From Hyphomonadaceae bacterium (lineage in GTDB: Bacteria; Pseudomonadota; Alphaproteobacteria; Caulobacterales; Aquidulcibacteraceae): 39,921 nt of DNA. Position 1 is the first letter of the stretch, and every line of letters starts with the position of its first letter. The notes beneath the pieces are model-generated. The model was not told the origin of the DNA and did not search any database. It worked only from the letters and a program-made list of their open reading frames with translations. The stretch is taken from assembly GCA_014378995.1 (NCBI GenBank), contig JACMMP010000059.1, forward strand, positions 1 to 39,921, in the 5' to 3' direction. Shown one piece after another: positions 23,510 to 32,392 of the stretch. A program made the position numbers and the translations under genes.

Positions 23510-23908
23510 TCAACCCTCGCCGCGCGATTTCTGAAACGTAGGCAGCCCATCGCCGAACTCGACCCAGTTCAGATCGTGGCTGAGCCAGGAATGATGCGTG
23601 GGTGGGAAGGCGTTCGGCTCGTCGAGCGTGCCGGTGGCGACTTCGAAATAGTCCGGATCGTCAGTCGTCGTGTAGGCGACGTGCGTCCCGCACACGCCGC
23701 AGAAGCGCCGATCGACTTTGGGCGAGGATGCATAGCGCGCTGGTTCGCCCTTGGTGATCGCGAACGCATCGCTGGCCACGGTGAGCCACGCCACGACTGG
23801 TGCGCCGGTAATGCGCAGGCACGAGCGGCAATGGCAGATCATGCTGCCGACTGGCGCGGCGGCGAGCGCGTAACGCAGCGCGCCGCAATGGCAGCCGCCC
23901 TCAACCAT
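23510..23908 (-). CDS. GFA-family zinc protein
   Basis: A 132-residue GFA (glutathione-dependent formaldehyde-activating enzyme-like/CENP-V) protein. The zinc ligands are in GGCHCGALRY near the N-terminus, ICHCRSCLRITGAP and RFCGVCGTHVAY. These residues are all present, so the fold should be intact; most family members have no proven substrate. The ATG at 23908 overlaps the polA stop as TGATG, which fixes the start and indicates coupling to polA. It is the last gene of the overlapping minus-strand run. Confidence 0.9.
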   Translation of the reverse strand: MVEGGCHCGALRYALAAAPVGSMICHCRSCLRITGAPVVAWLTVASDAFAITKGEPARYASSPKVDRRFCGVCGTHVAYTTTDDPDYFEVATGTLDEPNAFPPTHHSWLSHDLNWVEFGDGLPTFQKSRGEG

Positions 23909-26790
23909 CAATGCGCCGCCCCCCACGTCGCGCCGGCTTTCGCTTCCACCGTTAGCGGCACGCTCAGCGCCACGGCCGGCTCCGGCGCCGCCTCCATTAC
24001 ATCGCGCGCGAGCGTGCAGAGCGTATCCGCTTCGTGCCTCGGCGCCTCGAACACGAGTTCGTCGTGCACCTGCAATAGCATGCGTGACTTCAAACCTGCG
24101 CGCGCCAGCGCATCGGGCAAGCGCACCATGGCGCGACGGATGATGTCGGCGGCGGCGCCTTGCAGTGGCGCGTTGATCGATTGGCGTTCGCCGAAGGCGC
24201 GCTCTTGCGGGTTCTTCGATTGCACGCCTTTGACCCAGATGCGGCGGCCGAAGATGGTTTTCACGTAGCCGTTAGCGCGCGCGAAGGTCTTGGTTGCTTC
24301 CATGTAGTCGCGGATGCCGGGAAAGCGTTCGAAATATTTCTTGATGTAGGCGCCCGCCTCTTCCCGCTCGATGCCGAGATTGCGCGCCAGCCCGAACGCC
24401 GAAATGCCGTAAATGATGCCGAAATTTATTGCCTTGGCGTTGTTGCGGATTTCCTTCGGCATCCCCTCCACCGGCACACCGAACATTTCCGACGCCGTGC
24501 GCGCATGAATATCGACGCCGTCCGCGAACGCCTGCTTCAGCTGCGGAATGTCGGCGACGTGCGCGAGCAAACGCAATTCGATCTGCGAATAATCGGCGCT
24601 CACCAGCAGATTGCCCGCCTCGGCGATAAACGCTTCGCGGATGCGCCGGCCTTCCTCGGTGCGGATCGGGATGTTCTGCAAGTTCGGATCGTTCGACGAC
24701 AAACGCCCCGTCGTCGTTGAGGCCAAAGCGTAGCTCGTATGCACCCGCCCCGTTCTCGGATTGATCGCCGCGCCTAGCGCTTCAGTATACGTGGAACGCA
24801 GCTTCGAGAGCTGTCGCCAATCCAGCAGCTTGCGGGGCAATTCGTGCTCTTCCGCCAGCTCTTCCAGGATCACCGCATCGGTTGACCACGCGCCCGTCTT
24901 CGTCTTCGAGCCGCCCTGCAATTTCATTTCATCGAACAGAATTTCGCCGAGCTGCTTGGGCGAGCCCATGTTGAACTCGCGCCCGGCGAGCCCGTAGGCC
25001 TCCTGTTCATACTGCACCATACGCTGCGCGAAATCGCCGGAGAGGCGCGCGAGCATGTGCGGATCGATTCGGATCCCCTCGCGCTCCATCGCCGCCAACA
25101 CCGGCGGCAGCGGCCGCTCGAGCGTTTCATAAACCGTCACCAACTTATCGCGCCCCAGCTCCGGCTTCAGCTTGCGCCACAAGCGCAGAGCCGCATCGGC
25201 CTGCTCGCACGAATACGTCGACGCGCGATCGACGGGCACGAGATCGAAACTCACCTGCGCCTTGCCTTTGCCCGCGACATCGGCGAACGGCGTCAGCCCA
25301 TGCCCCAGATGCTTCTCGACCAGGAACGCCTTGTCGTGCGGGTCGAGCCCGCCATAGAGCGCGTACGAAATCAGCATCGGGTCATCGAACGGCGCGAGCG
25401 TGATCTTATGCTTGGCGAACAGCGCGATGTCCCACTTGATGTTGAGCCCAACCTTCAGGACGGACGCATCCTCCAGCAGCGCATGCACCGCCGCGAGCGC
25501 CGCGGCGCGCGGGATTTGGTCAGTCGCTCCCCCTCCCCCGGATGAGGGGTGAGGGGCGGGCGCCGGCGCCAACTCCAACTCGCTCGCAAACAATTCGCCC
25601 GCGCGCGGATCGGCGGTGCGGTGGGCGATCGGCACGTAGATCGCATCGTTGGGCCCGAGCGCGAGCGAAAAGCCGACCAGCTCCGCCCGCGCCGCATCGA
25701 ACGAATCCGCTTCCGTATCGACGCCGACAATGCCAGCGCGCTTGGCCCGCGCGACGAACGCTTCCAGTGTCTCCAAATCGCGCGCGCATTTATAAGCATC
25801 ACGCTTGAACTCGCGCTCCACGTCGTCGAGCACCGGACCGTCCGCCGGCGCGGCGCTTGCGCCTGCGGCGTAGGTCGCCACAATCTCCGCGCCCTTCTCG
25901 CGCGCATAAGATTCGCGCACCCGGCGGCTGAGCGTGCGAAATTCCATCGCATCGAGGAATTGCAGCAGCATCGAGGGATCAGGCTCGCGCACGGCGAAGC
26001 TCTCCCAGCCCTCTTCCACCGCCACATCGTCGCGAAGCGTCACCAAAACCTTGGAGAGACGAATCTGATCGGCGTGATTGATCAACGTCTCGCGCCGCTT
26101 CGGCTGTTTTATCTCGCCCGCGCGCTCCAGGATCGCTTCGAGCGAACCATAGGTCGCCATCAGCTCCGCCGCCGTTTTCGGCCCGATGCCCGGCGCGCCC
26201 GGCACGTTATCGACGCTGTCGCCGATCAGCGCCTGCACATCGATCACCTTGTCCGGCGTGACGCCAAATTTCTCCATCACCGCTTCCGGCCCGAGCGCGC
26301 GGTTCTTCATCGGATCGTAAAGCTGGATCACGTCATCGACGATCAGCTGCATCAGATCTTTATCGGACGAGATGATCTTCACCGTCGCGCCATTCGCCGC
26401 CGCACGGCGCGCGTAGGTCGCGATCAGGTCGTCGGCCTCGAAGCCGCCCATCTCGACGCACGGCAAATTGAACGCGCGCGTCGCGTCCCGGATCAGCGGG
26501 AATTGCGGCGCAAGATCTTCCGGCGCCGGCGGACGGTGCGCCTTATACTCGGGATAAAGTTCGTTGCGGAACGTGATCTCGCTCTTGTCGAAAATGACAG
26601 CGAGGTGCGTCGGCGCCTCGCTCCCCTTCATCTCGGAGAGAAATTTCCACAGCATGTTGCAATAGCCGGCCACGGCCCCGACGGAGAGCCCGTCCGACGC
26701 CCGCGTCAGCGGCGGCAGCGCATGATAAGCACGGAAAATGTACCCCGAGCCGTCAATCAGAAAGAGGCGGGGCGAAGCGGAATTAGCCAT
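23908..26790 (-). CDS. polA: DNA polymerase I
   Basis: DNA polymerase I, 960 residues, removes RNA primers and fills gaps. All three domains are visible. The 5'-3' exonuclease spans about 1-290 with GFEADDLIATYARRA and GDSVDNVPGAPGIGPKTA. The 3'-5' exonuclease lies at about 340-560 with intact acidic residues in GVDTEADSF, NIKWDIALF and YSCEQADAA. The polymerase has motif A DYSQIELRLLAH, motif B RNNAKAINFGIIYG and motif C QVHDELVF. A low-complexity APAPAPHPSSGGGG loop is inserted in the exonuclease domain and is encoded by a small palindrome at 25533-25559. Ten bases separate its start from the unknown gene upstream. Confidence 0.97.
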   Translation of the reverse strand: MANSASPRLFLIDGSGYIFRAYHALPPLTRASDGLSVGAVAGYCNMLWKFLSEMKGSEAPTHLAVIFDKSEITFRNELYPEYKAHRPPAPEDLAPQFPLIRDATRAFNLPCVEMGGFEADDLIATYARRAAANGATVKIISSDKDLMQLIVDDVIQLYDPMKNRALGPEAVMEKFGVTPDKVIDVQALIGDSVDNVPGAPGIGPKTAAELMATYGSLEAILERAGEIKQPKRRETLINHADQIRLSKVLVTLRDDVAVEEGWESFAVREPDPSMLLQFLDAMEFRTLSRRVRESYAREKGAEIVATYAAGASAAPADGPVLDDVEREFKRDAYKCARDLETLEAFVARAKRAGIVGVDTEADSFDAARAELVGFSLALGPNDAIYVPIAHRTADPRAGELFASELELAPAPAPHPSSGGGGATDQIPRAAALAAVHALLEDASVLKVGLNIKWDIALFAKHKITLAPFDDPMLISYALYGGLDPHDKAFLVEKHLGHGLTPFADVAGKGKAQVSFDLVPVDRASTYSCEQADAALRLWRKLKPELGRDKLVTVYETLERPLPPVLAAMEREGIRIDPHMLARLSGDFAQRMVQYEQEAYGLAGREFNMGSPKQLGEILFDEMKLQGGSKTKTGAWSTDAVILEELAEEHELPRKLLDWRQLSKLRSTYTEALGAAINPRTGRVHTSYALASTTTGRLSSNDPNLQNIPIRTEEGRRIREAFIAEAGNLLVSADYSQIELRLLAHVADIPQLKQAFADGVDIHARTASEMFGVPVEGMPKEIRNNAKAINFGIIYGISAFGLARNLGIEREEAGAYIKKYFERFPGIRDYMEATKTFARANGYVKTIFGRRIWVKGVQSKNPQERAFGERQSINAPLQGAAADIIRRAMVRLPDALARAGLKSRMLLQVHDELVFEAPRHEADTLCTLARDVMEAAPEPAVALSVPLTVEAKAGATWGAAH
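25533..25559. repeat. Palindromic insert within polA
   Basis: Two runs, CCCCTCCCCC and GAGGGGTGAGGGG, form an imperfect hairpin in the coding region and create a Pro/Gly-rich loop in the 3'-5' exonuclease domain. Base composition is unlike the surrounding codons. It resembles small palindromic elements that insert in frame in genes, such as those described in Rickettsia, but I see no other copy in the window. Confidence 0.4.
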
Positions 26791-26800
26791 GGCCGCTTAT

Positions 26801-27358
26801 CTAGGGATTTGGCATCGATGAGTCAGCTGACATTCGCGAAGTGCAACAGCTGGGAGTGCGCTCACAGAAGTATCGGTTCGAATGGCCGTACCGAGTTCGC
26901 ACGACAAGACAGAACTGCTCGGCATCGCTAAGGCTCGCGGGGTCCCGGCCCGGGTAAAGGTCGGCCAGCGCACGGCCGAGATAGGTGTCTCCGTGCAAGC
27001 TCAGCGCGCGGAGCTCACAATCGGAAAGGTAGAGGCGGCGAAAGGTCGAGTAGCCGGCACGGCGCACGGCTCCATTGAGATAGACGCATTGGCCGACCAT
27101 GTTCGCGCGTCTGCAAGCGGCGGAATACACGCTCCGCTCCGCCGATTCGACGCTCTCGAGTTCTCTTGGGCCTGCGGGATAATGCGGCGGTCGCGCGTGA
27201 CCCGCGCGCCGGCATTGCAGTTCAGTTGGCAATGTCTCGTACGCGGCGCGCCCTTCGTCGAGCACGGGACGCGCGTCCAGCCACAACCACGTCAACGCCG
27301 CGACAGCAGAAAACCCGATCGCTGCGAAAATCCAAATGGCGAATCTCAGAACGAGCAT
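26801..27358 (-). CDS. Membrane-anchored protein of unknown function
   Basis: A 185-residue protein with one N-terminal hydrophobic helix (about 5-27) and a soluble, probably periplasmic domain with seven to eight cysteines. I do not recognise it with confidence. The stretch GDTYLGRALADLYPGRDPAS followed by LSDAEQF faintly recalls the end of family-51 glycosyltransferase (transglycosylase) domains, where YFG..A.DLSLAEAA occurs, but the catalytic glutamates are not evident. The ATG at 27358 overlaps the hepT stop as TGATG; a GTG one codon earlier would overlap as GTGA. The stop is ten bases before polA, so it belongs to the same transcript. Confidence 0.7.
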   Translation of the reverse strand: MLVLRFAIWIFAAIGFSAVAALTWLWLDARPVLDEGRAAYETLPTELQCRRAGHARPPHYPAGPRELESVESAERSVYSAACRRANMVGQCVYLNGAVRRAGYSTFRRLYLSDCELRALSLHGDTYLGRALADLYPGRDPASLSDAEQFCLVVRTRYGHSNRYFCERTPSCCTSRMSADSSMPNP

Positions 27359-27738
27359 CACGGCTCAGCATCCGGCCAAGGATCAGCGGGCCGTTTGACT
27401 TCCGCGTAGAGCGTCCGCGCGGCCGCCTTTAACGGCTCCAGCCCGCCACTGACGACGCCCCACACGAGGCTCGGAGCAACGTCATCGTAGTTGTGCCTAA
27501 GAACATTGCCGATATCCGCGATGCGCCGCCACGGTATCTCTGGGAAGCGCGCTTTATCCGCGTTGCTTAAAGAGCGGCTTGCTTCGGATATGATCTCAAG
27601 TTCGCGTTCGACCGCGCGATACCGTTGCAGGTCGGAGGAAAACGATTGCTCGTCGCTTCCTGCCACCATGCTCTCGATGTGCTTAATCGAGTTGAGCATG
27701 TCGAACAGCCGATGCCGAGGCGAGCGATCGCGCGGCAT
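27358..27738 (-). CDS. hepT: HepT-like HEPN toxin (DUF86)
   Basis: A 126-residue all-helical HEPN protein of the HepT/DUF86 type, the toxin of the type VII HepT-MntA system. HepT is an RNase inactivated by AMP or polyAMP modification of a tyrosine. The motif region reads DIGNVLRHNYDDVAP at about 75-89, giving the R-H-x-Y end of the signature; the Arg found earlier in some HepTs (as in MRN) is Gly here, a variation seen in part of the family as I recall. It overlaps mntA as TGATG and the next gene likewise. The pairing with a minimal nucleotidyltransferase makes the assignment firm. Confidence 0.88.
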   Translation of the reverse strand: MPRDRSPRHRLFDMLNSIKHIESMVAGSDEQSFSSDLQRYRAVERELEIISEASRSLSNADKARFPEIPWRRIADIGNVLRHNYDDVAPSLVWGVVSGGLEPLKAAARTLYAEVKRPADPWPDAEP

Positions 27739-28028
27739 CAGAATACGGCGATCGCTTCCGACTCGATGTCAGCGCGCAGCAGCGGATGGAGGCTGTCCCG
27801 GGTCATGAGATCAATCTTCATGCCAAGGATGTCCTGCAGGAAATGCTGAATACCGATGACATCAAGCAGATTGAGGTGCGCATTCGGCGCATCGTCAAAG
27901 AACAGATCGATATCGCTGTCCGCCCTCGCCTCGCCGCGCGCGTTCGAGCCAAAAAGATATAACGATCCGACGCCGCGTTTACGGAGTTCGGGCTCCAAGG
28001 CGCGCAGTCGGTTGAGCTGCTCGGACAT
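27738..28028 (-). CDS. mntA: MntA-like minimal nucleotidyltransferase antitoxin
   Basis: A 96-residue minimal nucleotidyltransferase with the complete GSX10DXD motif (GSNARGEARADSDID) and the third acidic residue in KIDLMT. MntA enzymes neutralise HepT by transferring AMP to the tyrosine of its RX4-6HXY motif. The start follows the isocitrate-lyase-like gene by 39 bases, and its stop overlaps the hepT start by one base, the usual order of antitoxin before toxin. All catalytic acids are present, so the antitoxin should be active. Confidence 0.9.
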   Translation of the reverse strand: MSEQLNRLRALEPELRKRGVGSLYLFGSNARGEARADSDIDLFFDDAPNAHLNLLDVIGIQHFLQDILGMKIDLMTRDSLHPLLRADIESEAIAVF

Positions 28029-28067
28029 GCCGGCTCATTTAGCACAAGTCCGCACAGCAGTCAGCCC

Positions 28068-28874
28068 TCAACCGCCGAACAGCTTGTTGTAATCGGGCGG
28101 CGCGCCGCGGCGGGACCAGAGCGACTCGGACGAGCCGGTGGCCAGGAAATCCGCCGTCGCCTCGCGGACGCCAGCCATCGCCGCGTTGAACACCGCCGTC
28201 GCCGCGCTCAAGCGCTTGACACCTAGCGCCTTCAGCGCATCGGCGTCAGGCAGGCCCGGCCGCGCCATTACGTTGAGCGGCAGCCCGGCGCCTTCGGCAA
28301 CAGCGGCGATATCCGCAGGCGCAACAATGCCGGGCACGAACAGCCCGCTCGCGCCTGCGCTTTTGATCGCCGCCGCCCGCCGCAGCGTTTCCGCCACCGC
28401 TTGCTCCGCGGGCGCGAGCTGCTTCAGCACTACATCGGTGCGTGCGTTGATGAAGAGATCGATTCCAGCCCGCACCGCCGCCTCCCGCACCGCCTCGATC
28501 TTGCGCAGATGCAGCTCATGCGGCGCCTTGCCGTCCTCGATATTGATCCCGACAGCGCCGACGCCCATCAGCGCACGCACATTCTCGGCGACTTTGTCGA
28601 CATCGTCGTCATACCCGCCTTCGGCGTCCGTGCTCACCGGCACGCTGACGGAGCGGACAATTTCCTCCACCGCCGCGAGTAAACTGGCGACCGGAAAATG
28701 GTGCCCATCCGCGTACCCATGCGCCCAGGCGACTGCCGCGCTTGAGGTGGCGATGGCCGCGGCGCCGGCTTCTTGCGTCACCCGTGCGCTGGCGGCGTCC
28801 CAGGCGTTCGGCAAAATCAAAAAATCCTCGTGCAGCGCATGAAAAGCGGCGGCGTCTTGCGGGCGTGCGGGCAT
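28068..28874 (-). CDS. Isocitrate lyase/PEP mutase-family enzyme
   Basis: A 268-residue member of the isocitrate lyase/phosphoenolpyruvate mutase superfamily. The core motifs are LPNAWDAASARVTQEAGA at about 21-38, DAEGGYDDD (metal-binding acidic loop) and GINIEDGK, with INARTDVVL downstream. The catalytic KKCGH loop of true isocitrate lyase is absent, so C-C or C-P bond cleavage on an unknown 2-oxo-acid-like substrate is the best guess. GGAG lies six bases before the ATG. It may head the transcript continuing into mntA-hepT-polA. Confidence 0.85.
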   Translation of the reverse strand: MPARPQDAAAFHALHEDFLILPNAWDAASARVTQEAGAAAIATSSAAVAWAHGYADGHHFPVASLLAAVEEIVRSVSVPVSTDAEGGYDDDVDKVAENVRALMGVGAVGINIEDGKAPHELHLRKIEAVREAAVRAGIDLFINARTDVVLKQLAPAEQAVAETLRRAAAIKSAGASGLFVPGIVAPADIAAVAEGAGLPLNVMARPGLPDADALKALGVKRLSAATAVFNAAMAGVREATADFLATGSSESLWSRRGAPPDYNKLFGG

Positions 28875-29004
28875 GAAGGGCTCCTCTGCTTGCCGCTCAT
28901 ATAGGTGCGTCGCGCCGCGCCCGCATGCCGGAATCGGACCTCACCGCCATCGCGCGTTGTGAGTTCCACGCTTTCCCGCTAAGCAAGAACCGAGCGGCGG
29001 GGTC

Positions 29005-31056
29005 ATGGATCAGGAACACTCAGCGCATCGCGAGATCACGCCTGGCGCGCGGGTGGCGCCGCCGCCGACGTGGGCCGACCTCGCACCCTACCACATCCCC
29101 GCCGAGGCCAATCCGCACTTCATCACCAACGGCGTATGCGTGCTGCTCGACGATTCGCAGATTGATCTCTGCGGCGGCGAGCGCGGCTGGTATTATCGTC
29201 GCGCCGAGATGGTGACGGCTTCGGTCGGCGCCGAGCGTGTGGCGCAATTCAGCGTCAGCTTCGATCCCGCATTCGAACGGCTGGAGGTGCACTCCATCGC
29301 CGTCATCCGCGCCGGACAACGCATCGAACACACCACGAGCGCGTTCTTCGAAGTGCTGCGCCGCGAGCGCAACATGGAGCGCCTGCAGTTCGACGGCCGC
29401 CTCACCATTCACGTCACGCTGCCCGACGTGCGCGCCGGCGATGTGGTCGAGACCTCCTACACGCTCTACGGCATGCGCAAATCGCTGGGCGGGCGTCACG
29501 CATCCTGGGTGCCATTCGAATGGAGCGTCGGCATTTGCGAGACGCGCCTGCGCCAGCGCACGCCGCCGGAGCGCGTCGTCGCCGAGCGCGCCTTTCTCGG
29601 CGTACCAATAGCGACGCAGATCGAAGCCGACGGCGTGATCGATCGGCGCTGGCAAACCAAGGAGAGGCCCGGCGTGCGCTTCGAGGTGCTGGCGCCGCCT
29701 TGGACCGTCCAGAGCGCCGGCGTTCAATTTTCAGAATGGCGCGACTGGGCCGAAGTCGCCGGCGCCTTCACGCCGCTCTATGAAGAAAGCGCCCCGCTTC
29801 CGGCGGACGTCGAAGCCGAGATCGCGCGCATCGGGGCGGACGAGAAAACCGCCGCCGGCCGCGCCGCCGCGGTGTTGCGCTTCACGCAAAACGCCGTGCG
29901 CTATCTCGCCATTTCGATCGGCGAAGGCGGCTTCACACCGCGGGCGTTGGAGCAGATTTGCGCCACGCGTTACGGCGATTGCAAAGACAAATCCAAGCTC
30001 TATGTCGCCATGGCGCGCCGGCTTGGGCTCGACGCCTGCCCCGCCCTCGTCAACACGCGCGACGGCTACGGGCTCAACACCTGGCTGCCAAGCGGCGTCG
30101 TGTTCGACCATTGCATCGTACGCGTCGTCGTCGATGGCGCGGTGTATTGGCTCGATCCGACGCGTCTCATGCAACCGAGCCCGCTCGCCGCGCTCAATAA
30201 ATGCCATTTTGGCTGGGCGTTGCCGCTAAAGCCGGGCGCCGCCGCACTGGAGCGCATGTCCGATCCATCGCCCGCGCACACCTTGGAGGCGGAAGAGCGC
30301 GTCACGCTCGGCAAATCACCTGTCGATCCCATTCGCTACGAGTGGAAGCTCACGTCGCGCCGCGGCCGCGCCGAATGGGTGCGCGAACACATAGCCCGCG
30401 AAGGCCAAGTCGGCCTCTTCAAGCTCTACGCCGAGGACATCGCTCGCCGTTACGCCGGCGCCCAGCCGCTGCGCCAGGAGATCGTCAGCGAAGACGCCGA
30501 GCGCAACGAGATCGTCGCGGTCGAAGTGTACGAGATCACCGGCGCCTGGACTCCCGGCCAGGACAAAGCGCGCAATTTCAGCACCTACGATCTCACCATC
30601 CGCTCGCAACTTGCCGCGCTCGACGCCGGCCCGCGCCAGCATCCGATCTATCTCGGCCAGCTCGGCAAAGTGACGCGCAAGGTGTTCATCGATGCGGCCT
30701 ACCAGCTTCGTTTCGCCGGCTGGAAGCGCGTCGTTGAAAGCTCCGGACTCGTGTTCAGGACCGAGCTGCGCAAGGAAGGGCCAAAATCGTTCGTGCTCGA
30801 ACAGGAGCTTGAGTTTCGCGCGCTGATGCTGCCGGCCGCGGAGGCTGACAAGTACCGCGCCATCGTCGCCGAGATCGATCAATCCGATCTCGCCTTCAAC
30901 GCTCAGGTGGGCAGGCGCGGCATGTTCATCGGCGCCGAGGGCGGCAGTGTGGATTGGAGCGATTCAACCGCGACCGATTGGCTGTGGCGCCTTGCCCCGT
31001 ACGCGCTCTTCGCCGGCTATCTGGCGTGGCGCTATCTTGGCGCAGCAGCGCCTTAG
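29005..31056 (+). CDS. DUF3857/transglutaminase-like protein
   Basis: A 683-residue protein with an N-terminal DUF3857 domain (about 60-230) and a transglutaminase-like domain with the catalytic triad C326 (RYGDCKDKS), H369 (FDHCIVRV) and D384 (YWLDPTRL). A single hydrophobic helix lies near the C-terminus (WRLAPYALFAGYLAWRYLG). No signal peptide is seen at the N-terminus, which is unusual because related proteins are commonly exported. Family members are thought to act as cysteine peptidases or transglutaminases; the substrate is unknown. The stop overlaps that of the convergent zinc-finger gene by three bases. Confidence 0.88.
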   Translation: MDQEHSAHREITPGARVAPPPTWADLAPYHIPAEANPHFITNGVCVLLDDSQIDLCGGERGWYYRRAEMVTASVGAERVAQFSVSFDPAFERLEVHSIAVIRAGQRIEHTTSAFFEVLRRERNMERLQFDGRLTIHVTLPDVRAGDVVETSYTLYGMRKSLGGRHASWVPFEWSVGICETRLRQRTPPERVVAERAFLGVPIATQIEADGVIDRRWQTKERPGVRFEVLAPPWTVQSAGVQFSEWRDWAEVAGAFTPLYEESAPLPADVEAEIARIGADEKTAAGRAAAVLRFTQNAVRYLAISIGEGGFTPRALEQICATRYGDCKDKSKLYVAMARRLGLDACPALVNTRDGYGLNTWLPSGVVFDHCIVRVVVDGAVYWLDPTRLMQPSPLAALNKCHFGWALPLKPGAAALERMSDPSPAHTLEAEERVTLGKSPVDPIRYEWKLTSRRGRAEWVREHIAREGQVGLFKLYAEDIARRYAGAQPLRQEIVSEDAERNEIVAVEVYEITGAWTPGQDKARNFSTYDLTIRSQLAALDAGPRQHPIYLGQLGKVTRKVFIDAAYQLRFAGWKRVVESSGLVFRTELRKEGPKSFVLEQELEFRALMLPAAEADKYRAIVAEIDQSDLAFNAQVGRRGMFIGAEGGSVDWSDSTATDWLWRLAPYALFAGYLAWRYLGAAAP

Positions 31057-31283
31057 TGGCCGCCGCCGGCGCCTTCGGCCAACACGAAGCGGCGGTCGCA
31101 ATACCCGCACTCGACGAAGTTCTCTTCGCCCATGTCGTAGAACACGACAGGGTGGCCGAGTGCGCCGCCGCCGCCGTCGCACTTCACCTTGCGCGCCGAG
31201 ACAGTGATGACTTCCGGCGCTGGCAGTGCGCCAGCGTCGCCGGGCGTTGCGGACTCATTGTTGCCTTTGGGCGAATAAGACAT
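31053..31283 (-). CDS. Small CHCC zinc-finger protein
   Basis: A 76-residue protein with a zinc-finger CHCC domain: C, H, C and C in KVKCDGGGGALGHPVVF and ECGYCDRRFVL. Bacterial relatives resemble the NDUFS6 subunit of respiratory complex I, whose zinc site has the same ligands. The ATG at 31283 starts a polar stretch typical for the family; a longer frame from 31376 is arginine-rich and unlikely. Its role outside complex I is not established. It is convergent with the transglutaminase-like gene and divergent from the ABC ATPase. Confidence 0.85.
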   Translation of the reverse strand: MSYSPKGNNESATPGDAGALPAPEVITVSARKVKCDGGGGALGHPVVFYDMGEENFVECGYCDRRFVLAEGAGGGH

Positions 31284-31366
31284 TGGTTCACGGCTTGAAG
31301 CTGAAGGAGTGCGCCCGTACCTAGAGCGCATCGCGCGCCCACGCAATGCGGCCCTCCAGGTTCTCC

Positions 31367-32311
31367 ATGCTCGCACCCACCTCGCAGCCCGAGTTCGCCA
31401 TCGAAGCGCGCGGCCTCGACAAAACCTACCGCGCGCAGGGCAAGGGCAAACCCACCCATGCGCTCAAAAGCATCGACCTCGCCGTGCCGCGCGGCTCGTT
31501 CTTCGGCCTGCTCGGACCCAATGGCGCCGGCAAGTCCACCTTCATCAACATTCTCGGCGGCTTGGTGGTGAAGAGCGGCGGCAGCGCCTCGATCTGGGGC
31601 CACGACATCGACGCCGATCCGATGAACGCCCGCGGCGCCATCGGCATCGTACCGCAAGAGCTCAACATGGATCCGTTCTTCACGCCGGGCGAAGCGCTGG
31701 AGATCCAGGCCGGCTATTACGGCGTGCCCAAGCGCGAGCGCCGCACCGAAGAAATCCTCAACGCCGTCGGCCTCTGGGACAAACGCGACGCCTACGCCCG
31801 CACCCTCTCCGGCGGCATGAAGCGCCGCCTCCTGGTGGCGAAGGCGATGGTGCACGGCCCGCCCGTTTTGGTGCTCGATGAACCCACCGCCGGCGTCGAT
31901 GTCGATCTGCGCCGTCAGCTCTGGGACTATGTGCGCTCCCTGCACGCCAGCGGCGTCACCATCGTGCTGACCACGCACTATCTGGAAGAAGCGCAAGCGC
32001 TCTGCGACACGATCGCCATCATCAATCACGGCAAGCTGATCGCCTGCGAACCGACGCACAAACTTATTTCCCGCCTCGATCAGAAAACGCTCGTCGTCAC
32101 GCCGCAAACCCCGATCGCGCTGCCCTTCACCGGCTTTGAGGATGTCATTTTCGCGATGCGCACCACCGGCGCGTTCGCGCTGACCTACCGCACCGGCGAA
32201 CATAGCGTCGAAGAAATGCTCGACCGCATCCGCGCCGCTGGCGTCACCATCAAAGATCTCTCAATCGAAGAGCCGGACTTAGAAGACATTTTTGTGGAGC
32301 TAACGGCCTAA
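31367..32311 (+). CDS. ABC transporter ATP-binding protein (DrrA/NodI-like)
   Basis: A 314-residue ABC ATPase of the ABC-2 export type. The Walker A is LGPNGAGKST, the Q-loop VPQELNMDPF, the signature LSGGMKRR, the Walker B LVLDEPTAGVD and the H-loop TTHYLEEA. A C-terminal extension of about 80 residues fits the DrrA/NodI/YadG subfamily. AGG is placed six bases before the ATG at 31367. The expected ABC-2 membrane permease is not adjacent: the genes downstream encode unrelated small membrane proteins. It therefore either pairs with a permease elsewhere or with a partner not recognised here. Confidence 0.9.
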   Translation: MLAPTSQPEFAIEARGLDKTYRAQGKGKPTHALKSIDLAVPRGSFFGLLGPNGAGKSTFINILGGLVVKSGGSASIWGHDIDADPMNARGAIGIVPQELNMDPFFTPGEALEIQAGYYGVPKRERRTEEILNAVGLWDKRDAYARTLSGGMKRRLLVAKAMVHGPPVLVLDEPTAGVDVDLRRQLWDYVRSLHASGVTIVLTTHYLEEAQALCDTIAIINHGKLIACEPTHKLISRLDQKTLVVTPQTPIALPFTGFEDVIFAMRTTGAFALTYRTGEHSVEEMLDRIRAAGVTIKDLSIEEPDLEDIFVELTA

Positions 32312-32392
32312 TTTGTCTTACGGTACGATATTGACAACTGCCAGAGGTTGAGCACTGTGATCTCTGGGTAATCGGTGGCGCAGGTGGCCGTC

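Noticed and set aside
32331-32336. TTGACA as a -35 element upstream of the gene at 32393
   Set aside because: No convincing -10 element follows at 16-18 bases, so it is mentioned only in the gene entry.
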